A stretch of 6,893 nucleotides of DNA. Origin: Pseudomonadota bacterium (GTDB lineage: Bacteria > Pseudomonadota > Alphaproteobacteria > Caulobacterales > Aquidulcibacteraceae). The notes under the pieces were generated by a model. It made no database searches. It had not been told where the DNA came from and saw only the letters and a list, made by a program, of their open reading frames with translations. Both the position numbers and the translations under genes were made by a program. The DNA lies in the NCBI GenBank assembly GCA_023461135.1, contig JAEWNX010000211.1, positions 1 to 6,893 on the forward strand. Reading direction: 5' to 3'. Every line of letters starts with the position of its first letter. Within the stretch, counting starts at the first letter, position 1. Of the stretch, positions 6,276-6,893 are shown in pieces.

Positions 6276-6893
6276 TCACCTGAAGGTTTTCACGTCACGC
6301 AGCCCCGAAGATGAGGCCAGTCCCCGTTTCATGCCTTGCGTGTTGAAGGGCGCCGCGATGGCGCCGGCGGCGTCCACGCTGATGAGCCCGCCTTGGCCGC
6401 CAAGCCGGCCAACTTCATCGATCACGCCGCTTGTCGCCTCCGCGAGGTTCTGTCGCGCGTACGCGATACGCGCCGACACGTCCGCTGCGGCATTCGTGCG
6501 CATGAAGTACTCGCCGAGCCCCGTGCACGAGACCGCCGCGCGCTCGTCGGCCCAGCAGCCCGCGCCGATGATGGGCGTGTCGCCGACACGGCCATGCATC
6601 TTGCCACGGATGCCCGCCGTCGACGTCGCGGCCGCCAGCCGCCCGCTCGCATCGCGCGCAACCGCGCCGATCGTGCCCATGTTCGCCTGCACGGACGTGA
6701 GCCCGCTCGCCGCGGGCGTGTAGTACGTCGCCGGATCGCCGACGCGCTCGAAACCCTGGTCTTCCGCAAACTGCGCCGCGCCATCGCCCGCCAGCAGGAT
6801 GTGCGGTGTCTTTTCCATGACGCCCCGCGCCACGCGCACCGGCGACACGAAACCCACCAGCGCAGCGACAGCGCCTGCCGCGCGTGTCGGGCC
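6276..6893 (-). CDS. Isoaspartyl peptidase / plant-type L-asparaginase, 5' end cut off by the window
   Basis: Ntn-hydrolase that cleaves beta-aspartyl (isoaspartyl) dipeptides and L-asparagine, removing damaged peptides and recycling aspartate. The precursor cleaves itself before a threonine that becomes the catalytic N-terminus of the beta chain. Of 205 visible residues: end of the alpha chain with RAAGAVAAL and the VARGVMEKTPHILL helix, a short linker, cleavage site GTIGAVARD with Thr74 (codon 6674-6672), then GRVGDTPIIGAGCWAD (substrate-binding Arg102 and Asp105), CTGLGE (123-128), the GGQGGLISVD strand and PFNTQGMKRG near the C-terminus. These match the EcAIII/IaaA type and key residues are present. 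The family is about 300-320 residues, so roughly 100 are missing beyond the right edge. It is the most upstream visible gene of the minus-strand run; its stop lies four bases before the MliC-like start. Confidence 0.93.
   Translation of the reverse strand, partial: GPTRAAGAVAALVGFVSPVRVARGVMEKTPHILLAGDGAAQFAEDQGFERVGDPATYYTPAASGLTSVQANMGTIGAVARDASGRLAAATSTAGIRGKMHGRVGDTPIIGAGCWADERAAVSCTGLGEYFMRTNAAADVSARIAYARQNLAEATSGVIDEVGRLGGQGGLISVDAAGAIAAPFNTQGMKRGLASSSGLRDVKTFR

Overview
The window reads as ordinary chromosomal DNA from a GC-rich alphaproteobacterium. A Caulobacterales/Hyphomonadales-like source is my guess from protein style (RlmN with [18 protein letters not shown], a SpoU methylase with [17 protein letters not shown]) and strong third-position GC; no rRNA or other marker gene is present to confirm it. 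Coding density is very high. I see no mobile element, tRNA, rRNA, CRISPR array or phage gene.

Left part, plus strand: the 3' portion of a membrane sensor histidine kinase (cut by the left edge) is followed after 89 bases by a 372-residue FabH-like beta-ketoacyl synthase with an intact Cys-His-Asn triad and a C-terminal extension. The short gap between them holds a GC-only stem-loop but no convincing terminator or promoter.

Right part, minus strand: seven genes run from the right edge to position 2859. In transcription order they are an isoaspartyl peptidase/asparaginase (cut by the right edge), two tandem MliC-like lipoproteins, a SpoU-family RNA methyltransferase, RlmN, and two tandem GNAT acetyltransferases. 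Gaps are 4 and 22 bases, then a 1-base overlap (TGATG), 4 bases, a 4-base overlap (GTGA) and 71 bases, so the first six genes look like one translationally coupled operon and the seventh probably belongs too. The operon meets the fabH-like gene tail to tail with only 5 bases between the stop codons. Its promoter must lie beyond the right edge.

Functionally the operon is mixed: RNA methylation (SpoU enzyme plus RlmN), envelope lipoproteins of the lysozyme-inhibitor fold, peptide repair or degradation (isoaspartyl peptidase) and small-molecule or protein acetylation. Two of its gene pairs are local tandem duplications (MliC-like and GNAT) in which one copy has lost or changed family-signature residues. 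The most distinctive nucleotide-level feature is a perfect 8-bp hairpin at the SpoU-methylase/rlmN junction: its 3-base loop is exactly the upstream TAA stop, and its arms hold the candidate Shine-Dalgarno and the TTG start of rlmN. I found no clear sign of a wholly new multi-gene system.
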